A DNA stretch of 64,000 nt from Anaerolineales bacterium (GTDB taxonomy: Bacteria > Chloroflexota > Anaerolineae > Anaerolineales > DRMV01): NCBI GenBank assembly GCA_027023425.1, contig JALVVL010000012.1, positions 1-64,000 of the forward strand. Direction: 5' to 3'. The translations under genes were made by a program, and so were the position numbers. The notes below the pieces were generated by a model, which did no database searches, was not told the origin of the DNA, and worked only from the letters and a program-made list of their open reading frames with translations. Each line of letters opens with the position of its first letter. Positions within the stretch are counted from its first letter, which is position 1. This document shows positions 24,253-31,545 of this stretch, piece after piece.

Positions 24253-25695
24253 GTGGAGAATTTGTGGCTGACGGTGCGGAGCGCTGGTCGGGTTTATGCG
24301 CGTTATCGCCTTGAGGAAGGGCAAACTTTCCTTGAAGCGGTGCATTTGCCCGAGCGGGAGTGCCCTTTTGACGCGGGGACGCTTGACAATGCCATTTGGC
24401 CTGACGGCGAAGCGCTACATGCCATTTTGTTGGGGGCGGTTTCGCATTCGCCGGGCACGCGCGTTGCCGTCCGTTTGTTGGGCGCGCTCGCGAGCGAAGG
24501 CAGTAGGCCGGATTGGTTTGTTTGTGTTCCCGAGGCCGACCCCACCACTCAGGGCTGGCATTCGCCCAATGACTTGCCGCACGACCTTACTTCGGCTTTG
24601 CTCCAAATTTTAGAGAACGAGGAAATGGTAGCGCTTCGCTGGCTTGCCCCTGAGCAAGCCGAGGAGATGGTGCGCGAGGCGCGCCGCAATTACCGCCTTT
24701 TGCAGAAAAACACCCCGCCCTCATCCGCCCCTGCTTGGAAACCGGCCGACCGCTACGGCGGCGTTACCGATTTTACTGAGGCCGAGCATTACACTGCCGC
24801 CGAATATACCTTTTTCCAACTGCCTTACCGTTTTCAGGATTACCTCGGTCAGCATCTGAGCGATGATGAGCGCGGGCTGTATGCCCTTTGGCGACCGAGC
24901 ATGACCAGCAGGTTGCAAAAGCGTTTTTTCAAGCGCACTCGTTTGAATGAAGGGGTGCTCTTTTTGACCACGCAGCGTTTGATTTATCTGGTGGAACTTG
25001 TGCCGCCCGACCGCAGCGGCGTGCGGTATGGCTTTCGCGCCGTCAGCGGTGTGCTGGAGCGGCTTCATGCCTACGAAATTCTACGCCCGGCCGAGCACAG
25101 CGTTGTTTTGCAGACGGAATGGGAGGCGCGCGGCGGCGTTCAGTCCCTGCGATGGGAATTTCCGCTCAGCAGTTTGAGCGCCTTGCGGGAATTGCTTTCG
25201 TTGCTTGAGCCTTGCTTGCCCCAAAATGCGACGCGCGCTTTGCGCCGCGCCACTTGGCCTTTGCCGCCCGACCCGCTTCCTCCGCTGACCGACCCGGCGG
25301 CAAACGACCCTGCTCCTTTGCGGGAATTGGATGCCCGTTTCCGCCGGTGGCTGGACGATGAATTTGCGGATGAGCCGGTTTACGCGTGGGCGCTTTGGCC
25401 TGCATGGGAAAAGGAGGACGGCGTTGCCGAGGCCCTCATTGTCACCCAAAATCGTGTGCTGATAGCCGCCGACCCCGCCGCCAAGCGCCTGTTTCGGATG
25501 GATCTGCCCCTCACCGACATTGCCGCTTTGGATTTTCAGGCTTCAATTCTCGGTTCGGCAATCACTTTGCATATCCCTCGCGGTGGTGAGGTTGAGGAAG
25601 TGAGGTTGTCTTTCCCCTATCCTGCGGTGGCGGCGTTTCGCTCTGCCTACGAAAGCCTGCGCCGCGGCGTGGCTTTGGCGGCGTGGGGCGCTTGA
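24253..25695 (+). CDS. Degenerate family I pyrophosphatase domain fused to two PH-like domains
   Basis: A 480-residue protein under the fluoride riboswitch. Residues 20-150 line up by eye with family I inorganic pyrophosphatase: PDGEALHAILLG for the DGDPxDVLVLG metal site, PGTRVAVRLLGAL for PGSVIRCRPVGVL, FVCVPEADP for LVAVPxxDP, NDLPHDL for NDLPELL, and LAPEQAEEMVREA for the C-terminal helix. The metal site is damaged (D51 kept, then E53 and H56) and the second Asp cluster is gone, so it is probably not an active PPase. Residues 185-325 and 350-470 contain FLTTQRLIYLVEL- and ALIVTQNRVLIA-type strands, suggesting PH-like domains. GTG start with TAGGAGG 6 nt upstream. Role unknown. Confidence 0.7.
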   Translation: MENLWLTVRSAGRVYARYRLEEGQTFLEAVHLPERECPFDAGTLDNAIWPDGEALHAILLGAVSHSPGTRVAVRLLGALASEGSRPDWFVCVPEADPTTQGWHSPNDLPHDLTSALLQILENEEMVALRWLAPEQAEEMVREARRNYRLLQKNTPPSSAPAWKPADRYGGVTDFTEAEHYTAAEYTFFQLPYRFQDYLGQHLSDDERGLYALWRPSMTSRLQKRFFKRTRLNEGVLFLTTQRLIYLVELVPPDRSGVRYGFRAVSGVLERLHAYEILRPAEHSVVLQTEWEARGGVQSLRWEFPLSSLSALRELLSLLEPCLPQNATRALRRATWPLPPDPLPPLTDPAANDPAPLRELDARFRRWLDDEFADEPVYAWALWPAWEKEDGVAEALIVTQNRVLIAADPAAKRLFRMDLPLTDIAALDFQASILGSAITLHIPRGGEVEEVRLSFPYPAVAAFRSAYESLRRGVALAAWGA

Positions 25696-25720
25696 CTGAA
25701 GTGCGGCGGGGCATTATACT
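25692..25720 (+). promoter_or_regulatory. tRNA-Pro promoter TTGACT-17-TATACT
   Basis: A near-consensus sigma-70 promoter with ideal 17-nt spacing. The -35 hexamer overlaps the stop codon of the preceding gene. The tRNA begins 21 nt after the -10 box. Confidence 0.85.
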
Positions 25721-25741
25721 TGGCCTTGTAAGGCAAAAAGT

Positions 25742-25814
25742 CGGGGCGTAGCGCAGTTGGAAGCGCACCGCGTTTGGGACGCGGGGGTCGGCGGTTCAAG
25801 TCCGCCCGCCCCGA
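25742..25814 (+). tRNA. tRNA-Pro (anticodon UGG)
   Basis: A cloverleaf can be drawn. The acceptor arm is CGGGGCG with CGCCCCG, and the D arm is GCGC with GCGC. The anticodon stem CCGCG/CGCGG carries the loop TTTGGGA, giving anticodon TGG. The variable region is GGGTC, and the T arm GGCGG-TTCAAGT-CCGCC is standard. Discriminator A is present; CCA is not encoded. There is no intron. Confidence 0.95.
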
Positions 25815-25830
25815 CTTTGGGAGCAAGCCT

Positions 25831-26130
25831 ATGGCGAAGAATTACGATACCGTCATAACTGCTGTGCACTACGATGTGGATGGAAAGGTGGAGTGGGTGC
25901 GCGCTCATTTGCGGCGCTGGGGTGTGGTTTATGGTGATGCAGTGATTTTGGCGCGCGAAGCCCTGTTGCAACAACTAAAAGAGGGCAAAAAAGTGGCCGT
26001 TGGGCGGCGTAAGCGCTTTTTCGGCAATTCGTTTGAAATTGATTTCCCGCTCGGCGCTGCGGCCGGGCCAAACCCTCTGCTGCGTGCATCAGGCGATGAG
26101 CGCGAGTTGGAGGGCGCACCACTGCTGTAA
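25831..26130 (+). CDS. Conserved-looking small protein, unknown function
   Basis: A 99-residue protein starting 16 nt after the tRNA, with GGGAG before the ATG. It reads MAKNYDTVITAVHYDVDGKV, then a basic helical middle (ALLQQLKEGKKVAVGRRKRF) and a Gly/Pro-rich tail. There is no TM or signal. I do not recognise the family. It may be transcribed with the tRNA, which would then be cut out of a longer precursor. Confidence 0.6.
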   Translation: MAKNYDTVITAVHYDVDGKVEWVRAHLRRWGVVYGDAVILAREALLQQLKEGKKVAVGRRKRFFGNSFEIDFPLGAAAGPNPLLRASGDERELEGAPLL

Positions 26131-26147
26131 CGTTTGGCGAAAAATGG

Positions 26148-26153
26148 TATAAT
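26148..26153 (+). promoter_or_regulatory. -10 box (TATAAT) upstream of the SWIM gene leader
   Basis: A perfect TATAAT 144 nt before the SWIM protein start. No good -35 is visible. The transcript would have a long leader containing two hairpins. Confidence 0.5.
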
Positions 26154-26240
26154 GCAAGCAAATATGTGAGGTTTTCCCATTAGGCAAAAGAGAGTGTCCA
26201 AAATGCGAGTTTTCTTTTCACACCCGAAGGTGTTGGTATA

Positions 26241-26272
26241 AACAGGCACGCCCGCGCGCGTGCCTGTTTCTT
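26241..26272 (+). terminator. Leader hairpin, possible attenuator
   Basis: AACAGGCACGC pairs with GCGTGCCTGTT (26258-26268), followed by TCTTT. It sits between the -10 box and the SWIM gene. A short hairpin CACC-CGAA-GGTG (26221-26232) precedes it. This could be a terminator of a roughly 110-nt RNA or an attenuator for the downstream gene. Confidence 0.55.
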
Positions 26273-26297
26273 TACATCCCAAGTAGAGGAGAATGCC

Positions 26298-26546
26298 ATG
26301 GACTCTGGAATGGTGCGCAAAATTGAGAAAGCAAAGCGCTACGCGGCGGAGGGGCGTCATCGCATCCTTTTTGAAAAACTTGAAGTTTCCTTTCAAGGGG
26401 CTAACAATCCCCACAAAGTAACATTTGAAAACGGAAAATGGCATTGCGATTGCGACTTTTTCCAACTTCACGGCCGGTGCAGCCACACAATGGCGCTTGA
26501 ATACATTTTTGAGGATTGCAACTTGAACCTTGCGGAGGAGGAGTGA
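26298..26546 (+). CDS. SWIM zinc-finger protein
   Basis: An 82-residue protein. The SWIM motif CxCx(n)CxH is complete: WHCDCDFFQLHGRCSHTMAL at about 49-68. The N-terminal helix is basic (KIEKAKRYAAEGRHRI) and the C-terminus acidic. SWIM domains bind DNA or protein and usually sit in larger proteins; here the domain is almost alone. GAGGAG lies 6 nt before the ATG. Role unknown. Confidence 0.82.
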   Translation: MDSGMVRKIEKAKRYAAEGRHRILFEKLEVSFQGANNPHKVTFENGKWHCDCDFFQLHGRCSHTMALEYIFEDCNLNLAEEE

Positions 26547-26600
26547 GGGCGGCGGCATTCAGGAAAGCGAGGGCGAGGCTCTCGGCTTCGCCCTTTCTTT

Positions 26601-26965
26601 TTGGGTAACTGTCTACAGATTAGCACAGATTTTCACCGATTGAAGAAGAAAACCACAGAAGACACAGAAATTTACAGAGAACACAGAAATTTTTCTTGGC
26701 GTCCCTATCCACCGATTGACACAGATTTACACCGATTGAAGAAAGAACGCGGAGGACACAGAAATTCACAGAGGACACAGAAAAAATCTGCGCTAATCTG
26801 TGTAATCTGTGGTTTTTTATCCTTGGCGTCCTCCGTGCCCTTGGCGCCCTTGGCGTCCCTATCCACCGATTGACACAGATTTTCACCGACTTCAGGGAAC
26901 ACTCGCAAATCCTAAATCGCTAATCTTCTCCTCTGTGCTAATCTGTGGTTTTCGTCCTTGGCGTT
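26601..26965. repeat. Interspersed word repeats, block 2
   Basis: Dense alternation of 'cacagattagcacagatt', 'ttcaccgattga', 'gaggacacagaaa' and 'ccttggcgtcc' words in both orientations. ORFs on both strands here translate repeat sequence and are not genes. Confidence 0.85.
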
Positions 26966-27046
26966 AATCCCTTGACGCGTGTGGTATCATGTTATTGAGG
27001 CTAAGACATCTTCGTCCGCAAAGACGAGCACACAAGGAGGTTGAAC

Positions 27047-28072
27047 ATGAAAGTTCGTGTTGGAATAAATGGCTTTGGACGCATTGGGCGTCAAGTTTTG
27101 AAGGCCATTATGGAGCGCCACGGCGATGAACTGGAAGTGGTGGCTATAAACGACTTATTCCCGCCGGAGATGAACGCTTATCTCTTCGCCCACGATTCAA
27201 ACTATGGCCATTTTGACGGGAGCGTGGAGGTGGTCGGCGGCGATTTGGTCATCAATGGCCAGCATGTGAAAGTGTTTGCCGAGCGCGACCCGCGCAAGTT
27301 GCCATGGAAAGACCTCGGTGTTGAAATTGTGGTTGAATCCACCGGCGTTTTTCGGGATGCGGCAACCGACCCCGGCGCCCGTTCGCACATTGACCACGGC
27401 GGGGCTAAAAAGGTGATCATCTCTGCTCCGGCCAAGAATGAGGATTTTACGGTAGTGCTGGGCGTGAATGACCACCTTTATGACCCCGAAAAACACAATG
27501 TGATTTCTAACGCTTCGTGCACTACCAACTGCTTTGCACCGGTAGCCAAAGTTATCAACGACACATTTGGCATCGTTAAAGGCTACATGACTACTGTGCA
27601 TTCCTACACCAACGACCAGCGAATTTTGGACTTGGCGCACCCGAAGGATTTCCGTCGGGCGCGCGCCGCCGGCATCAACATCATCCCCACCACGACCGGA
27701 GCGGCGAAAGCACTCGGCAAGGTCATCCCCGAACTTCAAGGCAAGTTTGATGCCATGTCCATCCGAGTGCCAACCTCCACCGTGTCGGTGATTGATTTCG
27801 TCACGGTGGTGGAAAAAGAAACCACTGCCGAGGAGGTCAACGCCGCACTTAAAGCCGCGGCCGAAGGTGAAATGAAGGGCATACTCGGCTTTTCCACCGA
27901 GCCGTTGGTCTCTTCCGACTACAAAGGCGATCCCCGCTCCTCCATTGTAGATGCCCAAAACACCACGGTTGTGCAGGGCAATCTTGTCAAAGTACTCTCC
28001 TGGTACGACAACGAATGGGGCTATTCGTGCCGCGTGGCCGACCTCGCGGCCAAACTTGCCAAGTCGCTGTAA
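27047..28072 (+). CDS. gap: Type I glyceraldehyde-3-phosphate dehydrogenase
   Basis: A 341-residue enzyme of the expected length, converting glyceraldehyde-3-phosphate to 1,3-bisphosphoglycerate. The Rossmann motif [14 protein letters not shown] is at 4-17. The catalytic block [10 protein letters not shown] contains the active Cys, followed by [31 protein letters not shown] and [12 protein letters not shown]. The ATG at 27047 is 6 nt after AAGGAGG; the TTG at 27041 would overlap that site's spacing. The leader contains a small hairpin near 27012-27027. A strong terminator follows. Confidence 0.97.
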   Translation: MKVRVGINGFGRIGRQVLKAIMERHGDELEVVAINDLFPPEMNAYLFAHDSNYGHFDGSVEVVGGDLVINGQHVKVFAERDPRKLPWKDLGVEIVVESTGVFRDAATDPGARSHIDHGGAKKVIISAPAKNEDFTVVLGVNDHLYDPEKHNVISNASCTTNCFAPVAKVINDTFGIVKGYMTTVHSYTNDQRILDLAHPKDFRRARAAGINIIPTTTGAAKALGKVIPELQGKFDAMSIRVPTSTVSVIDFVTVVEKETTAEEVNAALKAAAEGEMKGILGFSTEPLVSSDYKGDPRSSIVDAQNTTVVQGNLVKVLSWYDNEWGYSCRVADLAAKLAKSL

Positions 28073-28094
28073 AAACCTTTTGTTTGGGCTGGAG

Positions 28095-28132
28095 AACTCA
28101 GGCAGGCCAAATCGGCCTGCCTGAGTTTGTTT
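28095..28132 (+). terminator. Intrinsic terminator of gap
   Basis: AACTCAGGCAGGCC pairs perfectly with GGCCTGCCTGAGTT over 14 bp, loop AAATC, followed by a T-rich stretch. It starts 22 nt after the gap stop codon. Confidence 0.92.
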
Positions 28133-28199
28133 TGGCGGCATTTTGTGAATGAGGCGTTTTTAGGGTTGACAAATTTGCCCGGCGTTGGGTGAGAGTGGA

Positions 28200-28467
28200 G
28201 CGTAGATCACACAAATTGCGCAGAAAATATCCACCGATTTGGCTGTTGTAACCGCAGATTCCGCAGAAAAATCTGTGCTAATCTGTGTAATCTGTGGTTT
28301 TCATCCACCGATTGACACAGATTTACACCGATTAGATGGTTGAAACCGCAGATTTCGCAGATTCCGCAGAAACAATCTGTGCTAATCTGTGTAATCTGTG
28401 GTTTTTTCTCTGCGTCTCTCTGCGTCTCTGTTTCCTCTGCGTCTTTGCATTCTTGGCACCCTTGGCG
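28200..28467. repeat. Interspersed word repeats, block 3
   Basis: 'Gtgctaatctgtgtaatctgtggtt', 'accgattgacacagattt' and 'ctgcgtctct' words fill the spacer between the gap terminator and the methyltransferase gene. The methyltransferase stop codon lies at the edge of the repeat. Confidence 0.85.
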
Positions 28468-29211
28468 TTAAATCTCTCCGCGTGGGGTGCGGCCGATGAC
28501 CATCATTTCAATGTCGTCTATCTGCAGGGGTTGGCCTTCAAATTGGCCGGGCTGGCAGCCGTAAATGCGCACGTTTTCAAAACCGGCCATTTCAAACAGC
28601 AGCCGCGCTTCCGCCGGAATGTAGAGGCGCACCGTTTCGCGGAGCGGCGTGCCTTGCCATGTGGGCGGAGTTTCCCACTTTTGGACGCCGCGCAGGAAAT
28701 CAAAGCGTTCGTCGCCCGGCTGCCATTGGCGGTAGCGCCGGAGGCCGTTGAAGGTGGTCAGCACCAGCCCGCGTCCGGGCTTGAGCGCGGTTCTGACCGC
28801 GCGCAGAAAGGCGGCATCGCGCTGCCAGCCGCCCAGCGCGCCCAGCCCCGCCTCGCCGATGGAAATCGCGGCGTCAAAAGTCGCCTTGGCCGCGTCGCCC
28901 AGCAGGCTCGGCAAATCGGCCACGCTGCCCTGCAGGCACGTGATTTCCACCCCGGCTTGGGCTGCCCGCTGTCGCGCCGCTTCCAGCAGACGCGAGGAAA
29001 TGTCTACGCCCACCACCTGATAGCCGCGGCGTGCCAGTTCAATAGCATGGCGTCCGGCGCCGCAGCCCAAATCCAAAACCTTGGCCGGAGGCGTCAGGCC
29101 CAGCGCGGCTTCAAGGAAATCTACCTCTTGGCGTGTGCCGGGCAGAAATTTGGCGTCTAAGTGTTTGAGCGAGAGTTCGGCAAACTGTGGGTCTTCCCAA
29201 GGGCTTTTCAT
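28468..29211 (-). CDS. Class I SAM-dependent methyltransferase
   Basis: A 247-residue protein. Motif I VLDLGCGAGRHAIELARRG lies at about 40-58. It is followed by VVGVDIS (motif II), DAAISIGEAGLGALGG around motif IV and GRGLVLTTFNG (motif V). A C-terminal beta part (PAEARLLFEMAGFENVRIYG) follows. The substrate is unknown; it resembles ubiE/Tam-like small-molecule methyltransferases. The ATG at 29211 has GGAG about 8 nt upstream; a longer start would read into repeat DNA. Confidence 0.85.
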   Translation of the reverse strand: MKSPWEDPQFAELSLKHLDAKFLPGTRQEVDFLEAALGLTPPAKVLDLGCGAGRHAIELARRGYQVVGVDISSRLLEAARQRAAQAGVEITCLQGSVADLPSLLGDAAKATFDAAISIGEAGLGALGGWQRDAAFLRAVRTALKPGRGLVLTTFNGLRRYRQWQPGDERFDFLRGVQKWETPPTWQGTPLRETVRLYIPAEARLLFEMAGFENVRIYGCQPGQFEGQPLQIDDIEMMVIGRTPRGEI

Positions 29212-29221
29212 GGGGCTTCTC

Positions 29222-29945
29222 CAAAGTAACGCAAAGACGCAGAGAAAGCAGAGGCGCAGAGAAAAAACCACAGATTACACAGATTAGCACAGAGGAGAAG
29301 ATTAGCGATTTAGGATTTGCGGATCTTCCCTGAAATTGGTGAGAATCTGTGTCAATCGGCGGATGAAACAAACTACAGAGATTACACAGATTAGCGCAGA
29401 TTTTTTCTGTGTTCTCTGTAAATTTCTGTGTTCTCTGTGGTTTTCTCCTTCAATCGGTGAAAATCTGTGTCAATCGGTGGATAGGGACGCCAAGGGCGCC
29501 AAGGAACGCGAAGGACGCCAAGATTAACGCGGAGACGCAGAGGAAACAGAGGCACAGAGGGCGCCAAGAAAAAATTTCTGTGTTTTCTGTGGTGATTCTG
29601 TGTCTTCTGGGTTTTCCTCCTCAATCGGCGTAAATTTGTGTCAATCGGTGGATAGGGACGCCAAGGGCGCCAAGGAACGCGAAGGACGCCAAGATTAACG
29701 CGGAGACGCAGAGGAAACAGAGGCACAGAGGGCGCCAAGAAAAATTTTTCTGTGTTTTCTGTGGTGATTCTGTGTCTTCTGTGTTTTTCCTCCTCAATCG
29801 GCGTAAATTTGTGTCAATCGGTGGATGAGAACCACAGATTACACAGATTTGCACCGATTTTTCTGCGCAATCTGCGGTTTCAACAACCAAATCGGTGAAA
29901 ATCTGTGCAAATCGGTGGATATTTTCTGCGTAATCTGTGGTTTCT
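29222..29945. repeat. Interspersed word repeats, block 4, with a roughly 172-bp tandem duplication
   Basis: The longest repeat-filled spacer of the window. Within it, a unit starting TCAATCGGTGGATAGGGACG occurs at 29470 and 29641, and its first bases recur at 29814. This gives two almost identical units about 171-173 bp long that differ mainly in A/T-run length. No gene is credible in the region. Confidence 0.88.
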
Positions 29946-29965
29946 ATGCTTGGGATCACGTGCTC

Positions 29966-31264
29966 TCATTGCCCCTTCACGATGAGGAAGTCCACCCGCT
30001 CGGCGTTGGGCATGGCTTCTTGAGGCGCGTCGGGGAAGGGGATTTGCCGCATTTTCCCTCCTTCCGGCGGAAGCCAGTAGAGGGCGCCGAGCGAGGCGGC
30101 TGTGTTCATCTTGAACGCTTTGAGCACAAGGCCCTTTCGCCACGCCTGAGGGCGGTTCGTGCCTTCCCAAGGCCGCCCCCAGTGCCAGAACGCCGGTAGG
30201 GTGAGGCGGAAGACGACCTCGCCGTTTTGCTCTACCACAAGGCCGCGGCCGAGGAATTTGGCGCTGTCCGGCACCATCCAGAGGCGGGTTTTGCCTGTGC
30301 TGAAAGTGTCCATGACGGGGAAGTGCAAGCAGCGGGCGGAAGGCTTTGCCCCTTGGGCGTGGTGTGCCGTGTCCCACGTGGTCGTTGCCACGAAGGTGGG
30401 GCATTGTGGGGCCTTGGCGGGGTCGCTTGCCAGCGCGATGATGGCGACTTCCTGCGCGCCGCCGCGCTGCACCCGTGCGGTGAGCACGTCGGGATGGCGA
30501 TACGACGAAGGCAATTCAGGCAAAGCCAGTTCCTGCAGGTGCTTTGTGCGGGTATCCCAAAGCAAAAGGCTCCATTGGCCGGTAGCGTGCACGTTGGGGG
30601 CGGTGGGCGTGGGGGGCGTGGTGACGATTCCCCAGTGCAGGCCGTAAAGGGTGTGGTCATCCAGCCAGCCCAAGGGGAAGGCGGTGTTTTTCCCGCTGAG
30701 GATGGCGTTTTTGCCCGTGGCGCACATTAGGTCTTGGATTTGGCCGGTGCGGACGTTCAGCATGCGCCAGCAGGGCGCTTTGGCGTTGGCGTCGTCTTGT
30801 AGCACCACCGAGGCTTCGTCGCCGCGCCACGTGGTTTCCCAAAGCGGTCCACCGGCATTCCGTTTCAGGTGGAAGACTTTTGTCAGTTTTCGCGTTTGCA
30901 GGTTCAGCGTCCAGAAAGTCCAGCCTTCCTCGTTTTCGCTCAGCAGCCAGATCGTATCGTCGCTGTTGGCGGGGGCCAAGTACCAGTTCGTGGCCTCGGG
31001 CAGGGTGAGGCTCGCCAAGGTTTCCCAGCGGAGGGGCTGGTCGTTGTGGCGGTAGATGCCGAGGAAGAAGCGCCCTTTGGCGCGCCACAAAGCGACGCTT
31101 TCGGCGGGGCCTGAAGGGGATGCGGTGGCCTTGGTGGGTGTTGCTGTGGCGGGGTTTGGGGTGGGCTGCTCTGCCTGCGGCGGCGTGGTTGGAATTGTTG
31201 CTTTGGCGGCGCACCCGCCGAGCAGGAAAAGCGCGAGTGAGAGGAAAAGAAGGGTTTTCTTCAC
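29966..31264 (-). CDS. Secreted lipoprotein, possibly beta-propeller, unknown function
   Basis: A 432-residue protein. The N-terminus KKTLLFLSLALFLLGGC is a lipoprotein signal with the lipobox LLGGC. A Thr/Pro/Ala-rich linker covers about 20-55. The remainder has repeated Trp-containing blades (DDTIWLLSENEEGWTFWTLN, SLLLWDTRTKHLQELALPEL), resembling a WD40/TolB-like propeller. The GTG at 31264 with GAGGAGG 5 nt upstream is chosen. No enzyme motif is seen. A possible promoter TTACTT-16-TAATCT is 60-90 nt upstream. Confidence 0.72.
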   Translation of the reverse strand: MKKTLLFLSLALFLLGGCAAKATIPTTPPQAEQPTPNPATATPTKATASPSGPAESVALWRAKGRFFLGIYRHNDQPLRWETLASLTLPEATNWYLAPANSDDTIWLLSENEEGWTFWTLNLQTRKLTKVFHLKRNAGGPLWETTWRGDEASVVLQDDANAKAPCWRMLNVRTGQIQDLMCATGKNAILSGKNTAFPLGWLDDHTLYGLHWGIVTTPPTPTAPNVHATGQWSLLLWDTRTKHLQELALPELPSSYRHPDVLTARVQRGGAQEVAIIALASDPAKAPQCPTFVATTTWDTAHHAQGAKPSARCLHFPVMDTFSTGKTRLWMVPDSAKFLGRGLVVEQNGEVVFRLTLPAFWHWGRPWEGTNRPQAWRKGLVLKAFKMNTAASLGALYWLPPEGGKMRQIPFPDAPQEAMPNAERVDFLIVKGQ

Positions 31265-31326
31265 AATCCACCTCCTCAAACCCTCTGCAAGCCGTTGTGA
31301 GGCAGCCAGAAATAATCCTTATCGCC

Positions 31327-31354
31327 AGATTACCATAAAAATCCGCCGAAGTAA
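31327..31354 (-). promoter_or_regulatory. Possible promoter TTACTT-16-TGGTAATCT
   Basis: On the minus strand, a -35-like TTACTT and an extended -10 (TGG-TAATCT) with a 16-nt spacer precede the lipoprotein gene. Only moderately close to consensus. Confidence 0.35.
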
Positions 31355-31444
31355 CCGAGAAAGTGCTGAAGTGTAGGGCAATCGTAGGTAAATCGTCGGC
31401 AAATCCCCACTTCCCAGGTGCGCGACTCGGCGTTTCAACAAAGA

Positions 31445-31470
31445 GCGAGGCGGAAGCCCATCCGCCTCGC
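31445..31470 (-). terminator. Probable terminator of the SLC13 permease gene
   Basis: GCGAGGCGGA pairs with TCCGCCTCGC over 10 bp, loop of six. On the minus strand it is followed by TCTTTGTTG. It lies 76 nt downstream of the permease stop codon. Confidence 0.65.
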
Positions 31471-31545
31471 GAGCGCCAAAGTTCCGCACATGGTATTTTT
31501 TGCTTCGTGCTTGCAATTTCCCTGTGAGCCGCCGCGCCGCAGGCT

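Noticed and set aside
27197-28141. A 314-codon open frame on the minus strand
   Set aside because: Antisense shadow of gap, which has all GAPDH motifs; it also reads through the gap terminator.
29470-29830. Possible CRISPR-like array in the repeat block
   Set aside because: The units are about 172 bp long, directly abutting, with no unique spacers and no cas genes nearby.
29391-29959. Open frames in the 29.4-29.9 kb repeat block
   Set aside because: They translate the word repeats and the 172-bp duplication; the same peptide strings appear in other blocks in both orientations.
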